Shown here: positions 7,844 to 16,567 of the stretch, one piece after another
Numbering within the stretch: position 1 is the first letter of the stretch
Layout of the letters: each line of letters opens with the position of its first letter
Source of the DNA: Olivibacter sp036959255
GTDB taxonomy: Bacteria; Bacteroidota; Bacteroidia; Sphingobacteriales; Sphingobacteriaceae
DNA length: 64,000 nucleotides
Assembly: GCF_036959255.1 (NCBI RefSeq)
Contig: NZ_JAWMTI010000004.1
Coordinates: 248,001 to 312,000, forward strand
Direction: 5' to 3'
The notes under the pieces: model-generated
What the model was told of the DNA's origin: nothing
The model's input: the letters and a program-made list of their open reading frames with translations, nothing else
The model's database searches: none
Translations under genes and position numbers: made by a program

Positions 7844-8955
7844 TGTATGTTTTTATAGAAGTTAAAGAGATCGTTGGCCAGATTTTTAGGCTCAAAGCGC
7901 TGTGCATAATCTTTACCCTGCGCAATCATCGATGTTCGTAGTTCTTTATCTTTACTGATTCGATTAATTGCAGAGGATAGCGCTGCATCATCATCAGGGT
8001 CTACATACAAACTGTTCGGTCCTCCGGCTTCCTCCAGACAAGAACCCTTTGCTGCAATTACGGGTACCCCACTATTTAATGCTTCAATAATTGGGATACC
8101 AAAACCTTCGAAGCGAGAAGGATAAACTAAGATATGTGCTAATTGATAGATAGTAGGCAAGTCATCGAAGGGTACGGAATGAAGTAGTATAACACGTTTC
8201 TGCAACTTCCTTTTGGCTATTTCGGCTTGAACAAGTTGTAAATAAGGGGTTGCTTTGCCGATTACAACCAAATATATATGAGCAGCAATATGCTCCAAGG
8301 CCCTGATGGTAAGCAATAAATTCTTTCTGGTTTCAATCGTGCCTACTTGTAATAAATATGTAGGAGGCAACTGATATTTCTTTTGAACCTGCTCTTTTTT
8401 AAAGGTGTTTACGGGAAGCTTAAAATGCGGGTGGCAACTCTGGTAAATAACCTCAATTTTTTGTGCTTCAACACCTAGGAAATCTACTAAATCCCGTTTC
8501 GTTTGTTCGCTAATGGCGACAATTTTATCAGCCTTTCGGCAAGCCTTTTTGATTTTATAACGATAAATAGTTCGATCAATTGGTTTAAAGTACTGAGGGT
8601 AACGAATAAAAATAAGATCATGTACCGTTAGAACCCATTTGGTTTTTCCTTTCTTTGGCCCAAAAGGTAACTCATGACTTAAACCATGATAAATATCCAA
8701 GTCGTAGTTACATGCAAGTGAATTCAAAGAAAAACTGCGCCATAAAGAAGAGAACTTCTGCGTTAGTCTATTTGAAGGAAGAACCTCCAGAACATGTAAG
8801 CCTTCAGCTTTATACAAAGCTGAAGGCTTACTGTTAAATAAGAAGTAATGATTTTCAGGATGGAAATGGCACATGCCATCAATCAAGGACCGACTGTAGT
8901 TGCCTAATCCCGTTTTGTTATGAAAAGCACGTTTCGCGTCATATCCGATCTTCAT
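7840..8955 (-). CDS. GT4-type glycosyltransferase
   Basis: A 371-residue GT-B fold glycosyltransferase of the GT4 (mannosyltransferase-like) group. The N-terminal half carries KTGLGNYSRSLIDGM and a DIYHGLSHELP segment. The C-terminal donor-binding half contains LLQVGTIETRKNLLLTI and the EX7E motif in FEGFGIPIIEALNSG, with two glutamates eight positions apart. It presumably uses a nucleotide-sugar donor to extend a surface glycan, but the sugar and acceptor cannot be read. It is the upstream partner of the tsaC-like gene (four-base overlap), an arrangement that need not imply related function. Confidence 0.85.
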   Translation of the reverse strand: MKIGYDAKRAFHNKTGLGNYSRSLIDGMCHFHPENHYFLFNSKPSALYKAEGLHVLEVLPSNRLTQKFSSLWRSFSLNSLACNYDLDIYHGLSHELPFGPKKGKTKWVLTVHDLIFIRYPQYFKPIDRTIYRYKIKKACRKADKIVAISEQTKRDLVDFLGVEAQKIEVIYQSCHPHFKLPVNTFKKEQVQKKYQLPPTYLLQVGTIETRKNLLLTIRALEHIAAHIYLVVIGKATPYLQLVQAEIAKRKLQKRVILLHSVPFDDLPTIYQLAHILVYPSRFEGFGIPIIEALNSGVPVIAAKGSCLEEAGGPNSLYVDPDDDAALSSAINRISKDKELRTSMIAQGKDYAQRFEPKNLANDLFNFYKNIQ

Positions 8956-9085
8956 TTAATTATTTCTCATAAGGGTTGATGGCCGCTCAATATAGATAAT
9001 TGTTACCGTGTGTCCAGATTATTTTATAGGTGTTTATGTTCAGCAATGATGGATGTTTCCTATTGGCAAAAATCGGTCTGCCCAA

Positions 9086-9904
9086 TTAAACCGCTACATT
9101 ATGATCTCTTAAGGCATTATTTAACGAAGTCTTTTTATCAGTTGACTCCTTACGTTGGCCAATAATCAAGGCGCAAGGTACTTGGTATTCTCCGGCAGGG
9201 AATTTTTTGGTATACGAACCTGGGATCACAACTGAACGTGCAGGCACTACTCCTTTATATTCTTTTGGAATATCACTCGTGACATCGATAATCTTGGTAG
9301 ATGCTGTAAGCACAACATTGGCCCCCAACACGGCTTCTTCTTCCACACGGACACCTTCGACTACAATAGCTCGCGACCCGACAAAGCAATTATCTTCGAT
9401 AATCACGGGAGCGGCCTGTACAGGTTCCAACACACCGCCAATACCAACACCACCACTTAAGTGTACATTTTTCCCGATCTGTGCACAAGACCCTACCGTC
9501 GCCCACGTATCTACCATAGTACCTTCATCTACGTAAGCGCCGATATTAACATAAGATGGCATCATAATTACCCCTTTGGCTAAAAAGGCTCCATAACGCG
9601 CTAAACCATGTGGTACCACGCGAACACCCGCCTCTTTGTAGTTCGTTTTTAGTTTCATTTTATCATGAAAAACAAAAGGACCTACATGTATTTCGTTCAT
9701 TTGACGGATCGGGAAATATAAAATAACCGCTTTTTTGATCCAGTCGTTAATATGCCACCGTCCAGCAACTTTTTCTGCGACACGTAAGGTTCCTTCATCT
9801 AAGTGAAGAACAGTGGTTTCAATTGCTTCTCTATATTCTTTAAATTCTATTAGGTGCCTTTCTTCCCAGGCTTCTTCAATCAGTTTTTTTAATTCTGCAG
9901 TCAT
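9086..9904 (-). CDS. dapD: 2,3,4,5-tetrahydropyridine-2,6-dicarboxylate N-succinyltransferase
   Basis: DapD succinylates tetrahydrodipicolinate in the succinylase branch of lysine and meso-diaminopimelate synthesis. The N-terminal helical part (ELKKLIEEAWEERH) is followed by a left-handed beta-helix of hexapeptide repeats. Recognisable stretches are RVVPHGLARYGAFLAKGVI, MMPSYVNIGAYVDEGTMVD, GVGIGGVLEP and VGSRAIVVEG. I prefer the ATG at 9904 (MTAELKK), giving 272 residues, the usual length. The frame allows seven further residues upstream (to 9925) that are not family-like. It is not in an operon with other lysine genes here; its neighbours are glycosyltransferases. Confidence 0.93.
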   Translation of the reverse strand: MTAELKKLIEEAWEERHLIEFKEYREAIETTVLHLDEGTLRVAEKVAGRWHINDWIKKAVILYFPIRQMNEIHVGPFVFHDKMKLKTNYKEAGVRVVPHGLARYGAFLAKGVIMMPSYVNIGAYVDEGTMVDTWATVGSCAQIGKNVHLSGGVGIGGVLEPVQAAPVIIEDNCFVGSRAIVVEGVRVEEEAVLGANVVLTASTKIIDVTSDIPKEYKGVVPARSVVIPGSYTKKFPAGEYQVPCALIIGQRKESTDKKTSLNNALRDHNVAV

Positions 9905-10153
9905 TTCAATAAAAAAGTTTAACAAAGAAAGTAAAATTTATTGATATAGTGATAGCAGGCCTTAGGCGATCAGGGAATTCGTCTTTTACCTATTTGAAGC
10001 GATTTCCCTGTTTAGGTGATAGACTATAGGCAATAAGGTGAATCTGTTGACTGCATTACTAGAAGATTGAATGCAGGATGGGACAATAAACACCTACTTC
10101 AACTTTATTAACCAAATTTAAATCGTTTACCCTCCAATTCTGACTGGATTTTT

Positions 10154-10161
10154 TAATTTTG
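10154..10161 (+). promoter_or_regulatory. Putative Bacteroidota -7 box TAATTTTG
   Basis: The octamer matches the Bacteroidota primary-sigma -7 consensus TAnnTTTG and lies 50 bases before the ATG of the GT9 gene. The -33 side is poor (only a TTTA near 10126). It is the only good match in the 285-base gap following divergent dapD. Confidence 0.4.
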
Positions 10162-10210
10162 AATGTAGCTAATTGGGGAAGACTACAAATAGATGTAACA
10201 CCGGACAACG

Positions 10211-11248
10211 ATGAAAAAAACGAATGCTGTTAGAAGAACTGTAATGAGAAATCTTACCAAAGATATTGGAAAATCCCATGCTGTGGTAGATAAAAAAAAG
10301 GATGTTGTCATAAAAAAAATATTAATTACGAGACCTAATCACCGGTTAGGAAATCTTTTGATAATTACAGCACTAGTTCAGGAAGTTATCAATGTTTTTC
10401 CGGATAGTAAAGTAGACCTTTTTGTGAAAGGCGGAGTGTCACCTTCAATTTTTAAGAACTATAAAAATATTGATAGAATAATCCAGCTTCCTAAAAAACC
10501 GTTCAGTAATTTATTTAAATACCTAAAAGGTTGGGGACTCTTGAAAGCCAGAAAATATGATCTTGTGATCAATTCAACTACCGGTTCTTCATCGGGCAGA
10601 TTATCAACACTGTTTGCTCGTTCACGCTATAAGTTTTTTGGTGACTTTAATGAAGAAATACAAGTTAAATATTCCGATTATAGACACTTGGCTAAAAATT
10701 CAATTTATAACCTAAGAGACTATTTATCAAAGTTAGGCTATAGCGAAAATTCCACCACCATTCCTAAGCTCGATCTCAAATTAGACCAAATTGAAGTTGC
10801 TCAGGGAAAGGAAAAATTGGATAATTTAACTCATAACCACAGGGATACTATTTGTCTTTTTACCAATGCAACGGGTGAAAAATGTTATCCTGAAGAGTGG
10901 TGGACCAAATTTTATGAGATATTACAGCAAAATTTTCCGAGTTACAATATTATTGAGTTGTTACCCGTTGAAAATATATCGAAGCTAAATTTTAAGATTC
11001 CTCATTTTTACAGTACGGATATTCGTGAAATGGGAGGCTTTATTGCAAATGTTGCACTCTTCATTGCAGCTGATAGCGGGGTAATGCATTTAGCAAGTGC
11101 TTCAGGCATACCTACGATTGGCTTGTTTTCTGTTAGTGATGAAGACGTCTATGCGCCCTATAATGACAAGAGTTTTGCAGTTAATACCAATCATGTTGAT
11201 AATGAAAAAATTATGCAGTTAATCTACAACGCTTTGAACAAAGATTAA
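10211..11248 (+). CDS. GT9 family (heptosyltransferase-like) glycosyltransferase
   Basis: GT9 enzymes transfer heptose or related sugars to the lipopolysaccharide core. The 345-residue protein shows the family N-terminal motif ILITRPNHRLGNLLIITAL (about residues 37-55) with VDLFVKGG after it. The C-terminal donor-site block reads IAADSGVMHLASASGIPTIG, followed by GLFSVSDEDVYAPYN. The first 30 residues are basic and poorly conserved; the ATG at 10244 is an alternative start. Seventeen bases separate it from the following lipopolysaccharide-kinase-like pseudogene, a pairing that fits lipid A-core assembly. Acceptor and sugar are not determined. Confidence 0.85.
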   Translation: MKKTNAVRRTVMRNLTKDIGKSHAVVDKKKDVVIKKILITRPNHRLGNLLIITALVQEVINVFPDSKVDLFVKGGVSPSIFKNYKNIDRIIQLPKKPFSNLFKYLKGWGLLKARKYDLVINSTTGSSSGRLSTLFARSRYKFFGDFNEEIQVKYSDYRHLAKNSIYNLRDYLSKLGYSENSTTIPKLDLKLDQIEVAQGKEKLDNLTHNHRDTICLFTNATGEKCYPEEWWTKFYEILQQNFPSYNIIELLPVENISKLNFKIPHFYSTDIREMGGFIANVALFIAADSGVMHLASASGIPTIGLFSVSDEDVYAPYNDKSFAVNTNHVDNEKIMQLIYNALNKD

Positions 11249-11265
11249 ACGGTGAAATAAGTGAA

Positions 11266-12041
11266 ATGAAGGTGTTTTTTGCAGAAGATTTTTCTCAGTA
11301 TAATGAGGAAATCATCCTTACTTTAAAAAAAATTAAAACAAGCGGAACAATCATTGGTAACGGAGATAGAAACGTTGTTAAAATTTTTGAGATTAAGGGG
11401 GTACTATTCAACTTTAAATCCTTCAAACAGCATAATATTATCAACCGACACGTTTATAAATTTTACCGGAGGTCTAAAGCAAGAAGGTCTTTTGAATACG
11501 CACAATTACTTTTGGATAAAAATTTTTACACACCTAAACCTGTAGCCTATATTGAAAATCATGATTTCATTGGTTTAACTTCAAGTTATTATATAAGTGA
11601 ACACCTCGAAAATACTTTTACTTTGGCGGACGTTCTTTTTAACCGCGATTTTCCCGGACGAATGGAGATTATTAAGGCTTATACTGTGCATTAATCTATA
11701 ATCTGCATGAAAACGGTATTCAGTTTATTGATAATACGGCCGGGAATTTTCTGATCAGACAAGAATATGGTGTCTATCGTTTTTATATGGTTGATTTGAA
11801 TAGAATAAACGTTTATGCTCGTATCAAGATACATAAAAGACTTGAAAATTTCGGAAAACTCACCCTTGATCTCACCTTTGATAAAGAAATTCTGAGGATT
11901 ATCAGTGAGGAATATGCATCTTTGTCGGGACTGTCTTCAGCATACTGTCTCAAGAAAATAAGCGGAGCATCACGTAAAATGTTGATCAAACGCAAAGTGA
12001 AGAAAGTCCTGAAATTGTATAAATATCTCATCAGGATTTAA
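11266..12041 (+). pseudogene. Frameshifted lipopolysaccharide (Kdo/WaaP-type) kinase family gene
   Basis: Two adjacent frames together make one protein of about 258 residues. The first (11266-11694) begins MKVFFAEDFSQY and has NRHVYKFYRRSKARRSFEYAQLL; it stops after KAYTVH. The second frame is open from about 11676 and continues LIYNLHENGIQFIDNTAGN, FLIRQEYGVYRFYMVDLNR, ending at 12041. These are the catalytic-loop (D-x4-N, in FIDNTAGN) and metal-binding (VDLNR) segments of InaA/WaaP-like kinases, which in this phylum usually follow a GT9 gene as here. Total length is 776 bases, one short of a multiple of three. Adding one base near 11685-11688 would restore the frame. A true inactivation and a sequencing error look the same here. 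Confidence 0.8.
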
Positions 12042-12144
12042 TGTTTAACGGCTATTCTGAATACCATTGTCACCTAATGTTAATATAGCATTCAGTTATT
12101 GAAATAAAAAAACCATTTGTACATTAACCTAAAAACTTGATTAG

Positions 12145-12732
12145 ATGGAATCAATGCTTGAAGATTTAAAACAGTTTGATACAGAATTATTTCTAGCAAT
12201 CAACGGAAAACACAATGCTTTCTTTGATACGGTAATGTATTGGGCAAGTGATAAACTGTTCTGGTTTCCGTTTTATGCTGTGTTATTGTTTTTCTTATTT
12301 AGAGTTTATAAGAAATTCGCTATTTATATTCTACTCGCCATTGCTGTAACTATTACTTTGTGTGATCAGACTGCTTCCGGACTTTTGAAAAATCTGGTGA
12401 AGCGTTTTCGACCTTCTCATGAACCAACTTTAGCTGGCTTAGTTCATTTAAGCGAAGCCGGTCCCGGTGGTAATTATGGTTTTGTGTCATCTCACAGTGC
12501 CAATGCATTTGGGCTTGTAACATTTCTCTTCTTCTTGTTGCCTGCAAAATATAATTGGTTGAAGATCATTTTATTGTTCTGGGCTTTGTTGGTTTCCTAC
12601 AGTAGAATTTACAATGGCGTTCATTATCCGTTTGATATTCTTGGTGGTGCGGTAGTAGGTGTGCTTTCAGGTAGTCTTATCTGGATTATATTTAGAGCTA
12701 TTTTTAAAAACAGCGCTTTTAATAAGGAGTAA
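12145..12732 (+). CDS. PAP2 superfamily membrane phosphatase
   Basis: A 195-residue integral-membrane phosphatase of the type 2 phosphatidic-acid / undecaprenyl-pyrophosphate phosphatase superfamily. All three catalytic motifs are visible: KNLVKRFRP (KX6RP), SSHSANAFG (the SGH-like motif, here SSHS) and SRIYNGVHYPFDILGG (SRX5HX3D). Four to five hydrophobic helices surround them. Likely substrates are polyprenyl pyrophosphate, lipid A phosphate or phosphatidylglycerol phosphate; the sequence does not decide. Its position in a glycan gene region would suit recycling of the polyprenyl carrier, which is inference. Confidence 0.88.
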   Translation: MESMLEDLKQFDTELFLAINGKHNAFFDTVMYWASDKLFWFPFYAVLLFFLFRVYKKFAIYILLAIAVTITLCDQTASGLLKNLVKRFRPSHEPTLAGLVHLSEAGPGGNYGFVSSHSANAFGLVTFLFFLLPAKYNWLKIILLFWALLVSYSRIYNGVHYPFDILGGAVVGVLSGSLIWIIFRAIFKNSAFNKE

Positions 12733-12770
12733 GGTGATTAGCGTATCAAATGCCTTGCTTCTGAACAAGC

Positions 12771-13245
12771 TTTAACATATAGATGCAAGGTGTTTATATT
12801 ATAAGAACATTTATTTTAACTTCTTTCTTTCTCCGCGAAAGAAAAGAAGCAAAGAAAGCTCGCCGCTTCAAAATTTACAGGAATGGTAGTGCCTCCTAGT
12901 GCTGACTGTAAATTTTGGAGGCGGCATTTTAGTAGAACGATGGACTTTTACTTTTAACCAAGCGTATTATATCTTCAGCCCTAAATATAGCCCTGTGCGT
13001 GGGTAAAACTGCCTTGGAGGATACCGAGGCAACGAGCCGCAAAGCATTTGCATGTCTGTTCATATGGCAATATCTAAGCGGATTGAGGAAGTGAAACGGC
13101 TCCAATACGCGCCAGCGATGCTTTGCAATCAGTTGCAAGGTAGCCTGCACAGCCTTGGGTTTATTCACCCTTTTGCCAAGAAACCTTCCCGTTAGGGAAA
13201 GCTTGAATGCCTTTAAAACTAACTAATGATGAAAGAAGTTGATTA
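12771..13245. repeat. Dispersed structured repeat, copy A
   Basis: This segment is clearly homologous to 50430-50862. Shared blocks include the start (TTAACAYATAGATG), a long 3' block around 12949-13168 (for example GCCTTGGAGGATACCGA and GGATTGAGGAAGTGAAACGG) and a small box GCTTGAATGC...ACTAACTAATGATGAAA at 13200-13240. An imperfect hairpin pairs 12862-12880 (GCCGCTTCAAAATTTACAG) with 12906-12925. A minus-strand frame of 79 codons (12929-13168) has a partner in copy B but differs by frameshifts outside a short core, so I treat the element as non-coding. It fills the gap between the PAP2 and S4 genes. No transposase is present. Confidence 0.7.
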
Positions 13246-13321
13246 AGAAAAACGTTCTTTTTAAAAGCAACAAAAAAGCTTCATTTTGCGATTTCCACCC
13301 AAAAAGTTACATTTGCTAATT

Positions 13322-13726
13322 ATGGCTACAGCATTAGAAAAACTCCGTATCGATAAATATTTATGGGCGATCCGCCTTTTTAAGACACGAAGTTTGGCAA
13401 CAGAAGCTTGTAAAGCTGGGCGAGTTAAGCTGAATGGGCAAAATATTAAGCCTTCATATGTCGTAAAAGTAGGAGAGACCTTTCATATCCAAAAAGGTAT
13501 TGAAAAAAAAGTGATTAAAGTAGTTGATTTACTTGAAAGGCGTGTAGATGCAAAGACTGCTGCTGCTTTTTACGAAGATTTAACCCCGGTAGAAGAAACT
13601 TATGGTTACAAATCCATGTTCCACGCCCCTGTTTTAAAGCGAGACCGAGGGACAGGGCGCCCTACTAAAAAAGATCGGCGAGAGATTGACGATTTAAAGG
13701 ATGAATGGTTTGCTGAGGAAGACTAA
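13322..13726 (+). CDS. S4-domain RNA-binding protein, Hsp15-like
   Basis: A 134-residue protein with an N-terminal S4 RNA-binding fold, LRIDKYLWAIRLFKTRSLA then ACKAGRVKLNGQNIKPSY, as in heat-shock protein 15, which in E. coli binds free 50S subunits carrying stalled nascent chains. The C-terminus is charged (GRPTKKDRREIDDLKDEW), also typical of the family. I chose the ATG at 13322 (MATALEKLRIDKYL). The twelve upstream in-frame residues from 13286 are not family-like and overlap the repeat flank. It stands alone between a repeat element and the glycosyltransferase cluster. Confidence 0.85.
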   Translation: MATALEKLRIDKYLWAIRLFKTRSLATEACKAGRVKLNGQNIKPSYVVKVGETFHIQKGIEKKVIKVVDLLERRVDAKTAAAFYEDLTPVEETYGYKSMFHAPVLKRDRGTGRPTKKDRREIDDLKDEWFAEED

Positions 13727-13964
13727 AACTTTCCGAATAAAATGTACAGAGATAGAATGCAACATGGCAGGATTTTTGTATAGTAATATCGGTTTTGAGA
13801 AGGCGAATGCTTTGCTTAAGTAATGGTTGAGTTACCTGTTCAATTAGCAAAAATAAGCGTGTTAAACGGAGTATTTATCGTTTATAAAAAAGCTTTTGAT
13901 ACCAGTGTAGCAAATTGGCAGCATTTTCGTTTAGTACTTTAGCAAGAGCGTTATACTTTAGATT

Positions 13965-14807
13965 ATGGAGCAAAAAAGACCGACATCATCCCTAATAATA
14001 TCAACATACAATTGGCCTGAAGCCTTGAGTTTATCGCTTAAAAGCGTACTGGCGCAAAAGATATTACCAAATGAAGTCATTATCGCGGATGACGGCTCTA
14101 CAGAAGAAACTAAATTTATTATCGACTCATTCAGAAGTATATTTCCGGTTCCGTTGAAGCATGTTTGGCATGAGGATAAGGGGTTTAGGAAAACGATTAT
14201 TTTAAATAAAGCAGTCGCAGAAGCATCAAGCGAGTATATAATACAAATTGATGGTGATGTTATATTAGATATAAATTTTGTGGAAGATCACTTAAGGGCT
14301 GCGGAGAATAAGACCTTTATAAGAGGGACGAGAGCACATTTAAAAAAAGAAATTCTCCCTTCCGTTTTTGAAGACAAGAGAATAGACTTTTCTTTTTTTA
14401 GTAAAGGTGTTAAACACAGATTCAATGCTTTCAGGTTGCCAAGTATGGCATGGCTTTTTACTTCTAGAAAGAAAAAATGTTCTAAGAGTGTGCGTGGTTG
14501 TAATTTAGCATATTGGAAACGCGATTTTGTGAGGATAAATGGATATAACAATATGTTAGAAGGTTGGGGACATGAAGATGAAGAAATGGCTTCAAGGCTG
14601 ATCAATATCGGCGTTAAGAAAAAGAGGTTGAAATTTATGGCTATTCAGTACCATATTTTTCATTCTGTTGCATCGAGAAAACATGAAAATCGTCATCTTA
14701 GCCTGTTAAATCAATCGATGTTCGAAAAGTTAAAGAGGTGCGAGAACGGTTATTTTGAATCTTTACAGCACGAAAAAGTGTCTGTCTTAGAGTTTTCTCA
14801 ATATTAA
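13965..14807 (+). CDS. GT2 glycosyltransferase (paralogue 1 of tandem pair)
   Basis: A 280-residue GT-A fold enzyme. The N-terminal nucleotide-binding half has LIISTYNWPEALSLSLKSV and IADDGSTEETK; the DXD-type metal site is in YIIQIDGDVIL. The GWGHEDEEMASRLI block near residue 200 belongs to the galactosyltransferase-like C-terminal extension seen in chondroitin-polymerase-type GT2 proteins. It is closely similar to the next gene (LPNEVI.ADDGSTEETK and .IDSFR shared), indicating tandem duplication. No membrane segments, so probably cytoplasmic-face. Donor sugar unknown. Confidence 0.87.
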   Translation: MEQKRPTSSLIISTYNWPEALSLSLKSVLAQKILPNEVIIADDGSTEETKFIIDSFRSIFPVPLKHVWHEDKGFRKTIILNKAVAEASSEYIIQIDGDVILDINFVEDHLRAAENKTFIRGTRAHLKKEILPSVFEDKRIDFSFFSKGVKHRFNAFRLPSMAWLFTSRKKKCSKSVRGCNLAYWKRDFVRINGYNNMLEGWGHEDEEMASRLINIGVKKKRLKFMAIQYHIFHSVASRKHENRHLSLLNQSMFEKLKRCENGYFESLQHEKVSVLEFSQY

Positions 14808-14829
14808 GGAGTTGATCTACCGATTTTAA

Positions 14830-15624
14830 ATGAATTGCACCATTTCTTTAATAATATCAACCTACAATTGGCCATCGGCTTTAAGGTTATGTCTACAGAG
14901 CGTACTTAACCAATCAAAGCTTCCTAATGAAGTTATCGTTGCTGATGATGGCTCAACAGAGGAAACCAAAAGTGTTATTGATTCCTTTCGTAAGCTATTC
15001 TATGTTCCATTAATACATGTTTGGCAAGAGGACAATGGTTTTCAGCTTGCGCAAATCAGAAATAAAGCAATAGCAAAAGCTAGCATGGATTATATCATCC
15101 AGATAGATGGTGACCTTATATTGGGAAAAAAATTTATTTATGACCATTTCAAATTTCGTAAAAAAGGTACCTTTGTAAGCGGGAGTCGTGTTATGCTTGG
15201 AGAAACCATTTCTAACGAGCTTTTAATAGGGGAAAAAAAGACCTTATCTATTCTTAGTAGAGGTGTCAAAAATCGATCTAATGGTCTTCGGCTCCCTTTT
15301 TTAAGTCCCTTGCTTAGCAATTATAAGAATCATGATATCTATTATCTAAGAGGGTGTAACATGGCGTTTTATCGTTCGGATTTGTTGTCAGTAAATGGCT
15401 ATTCGGAAGATTTTATTGGCTGGGGACGAGAAGACAATGAAATAGCTGCCAAGCTGATCAATTTAGGAGTCAAAAAGCGGATTATCAAATTTTCAGGAAT
15501 TGTATATCACATCTATCACAAGGAACAACCAAGAAATAACTTAAGTGATAAGGATGAACTTATAAAAAAAATAATTTCAGAGAAACTTGTGAATTTTGGA
15601 AGTGGTGTAGATAAATATTTATAA
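14830..15624 (+). CDS. GT2 glycosyltransferase (paralogue 2 of tandem pair)
   Basis: This 264-residue protein has the same architecture as its upstream neighbour: SLIISTYNWPSALRLCLQSV, VADDGSTEETKSVIDSFR, metal site YIIQIDGDLIL, and GWGREDNEIAAKLINLGVKK near the C-terminus. The two differ enough (for example HED versus RED in the late acidic motif) that they probably act on different donors or acceptors rather than being a recent exact copy. It lies 22 bases after the first paralogue and one base before the next GT2 gene, so the three form an operon. Confidence 0.87.
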   Translation: MNCTISLIISTYNWPSALRLCLQSVLNQSKLPNEVIVADDGSTEETKSVIDSFRKLFYVPLIHVWQEDNGFQLAQIRNKAIAKASMDYIIQIDGDLILGKKFIYDHFKFRKKGTFVSGSRVMLGETISNELLIGEKKTLSILSRGVKNRSNGLRLPFLSPLLSNYKNHDIYYLRGCNMAFYRSDLLSVNGYSEDFIGWGREDNEIAAKLINLGVKKRIIKFSGIVYHIYHKEQPRNNLSDKDELIKKIISEKLVNFGSGVDKYL

Positions 15625-15625
15625 T

Positions 15626-16567
15626 ATGGTGCTTGTGTCCGTAGCGTTGTGTACCTACAATGGAGAAAAATTTATTCGGAAACAGATAAACAGTATATTA
15701 TCTCAAACCTATAAAAATATTGAAGTAGTAATTGTCGATGACGCCTCTTCTGATTCAACATTAAATATTATTGAAGAGTTTACGAAGCGAGACGCAAGGA
15801 TAAAATGCTTCCGAAATCCAGCAAATATCGGATTTAACGCAAATTTTGAAAAGGCCATCAGATTATGTTCAGGAGATTACATAGCAATATCTGACCAAGA
15901 TGATATTTGGTTGCCAAATAAGATTCAAGTATTGTTGGAAGCCATAGGAGAGAATTTATTAGTCCATTCTAATTCGGTCTTTATTGATGAAAATGATAAT
16001 GTGCTGCAAAAATATTTAATTGATCCTTCTAAGGATATTGTATTCCACAATTATAAAGGTGTTTTATTTACAAATTACGTGACAGGCCATACTTGTTTAA
16101 TGCGTAAAGAACTAGCGAATAAAATACTTCCCTTTCCTAAGCAATGTTTTTACGACTGGTGGATTGGTTTTGTCGCTGCGTATGAACAAAAAATCGTTTT
16201 TAAAAACGCTGTTCTAACTAAATATAGAGAACATTCTTCATCAGTAATTACTCAATATCGTGAAAAAATCTCAAATAACCGGTATCTGCATTATCGAATA
16301 GAGATGGAAACTGTAAACTCGCATCTTGAGGCGTTCTCGATGTATAAAAATCTTTATGCTCAAGATAAGAGTTTTTTGGTGGATTTATACCGTAGCCACA
16401 AAAAAAGACAAAATTCTTTTTTCGCATTTAGCTTGTTTAGCATCACCTATAAAAATTTTAAACAGCTTTTTCCTAGTAACGATCGTTCGGGTTTAAGAAA
16501 ATTATCATTTTTATTTCGATATTGCCGAGGAAAGAAAATGCTACCTAAGTCAAAACTAAAATTTTAA
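15626..16567 (+). CDS. GT2 glycosyltransferase, rhamnosyltransferase-like
   Basis: A 313-residue GT2 enzyme: VSVALCTYNGEKFIRKQINS at the N-terminus, VIVDDASSDSTLNII, then the metal-site motif ISDQDDIWLPNKI. The SDQDDIW form is typical of O-antigen and capsule GT2 enzymes that transfer rhamnose, galactose or similar sugars. FYDWWIGFVAAY and YREHSSSV in the second half are also family-like. It is a paralogue of the gene at 17573-18484. Its last 12 bases overlap the convergent gene on the minus strand. Confidence 0.86.
   Translation: MVLVSVALCTYNGEKFIRKQINSILSQTYKNIEVVIVDDASSDSTLNIIEEFTKRDARIKCFRNPANIGFNANFEKAIRLCSGDYIAISDQDDIWLPNKIQVLLEAIGENLLVHSNSVFIDENDNVLQKYLIDPSKDIVFHNYKGVLFTNYVTGHTCLMRKELANKILPFPKQCFYDWWIGFVAAYEQKIVFKNAVLTKYREHSSSVITQYREKISNNRYLHYRIEMETVNSHLEAFSMYKNLYAQDKSFLVDLYRSHKKRQNSFFAFSLFSITYKNFKQLFPSNDRSGLRKLSFLFRYCRGKKMLPKSKLKF

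Noticed and set aside
12929..13168. 79-codon minus-strand frame in repeat copy A as a gene
   Set aside because: It matches copy B only in a short core and is broken by indels, as expected of non-coding repeat DNA.
13965..15624. Tandem GT2 pair as an assembly duplication
   Set aside because: The two copies differ throughout, including in motif residues, so they are genuine diverged paralogues.
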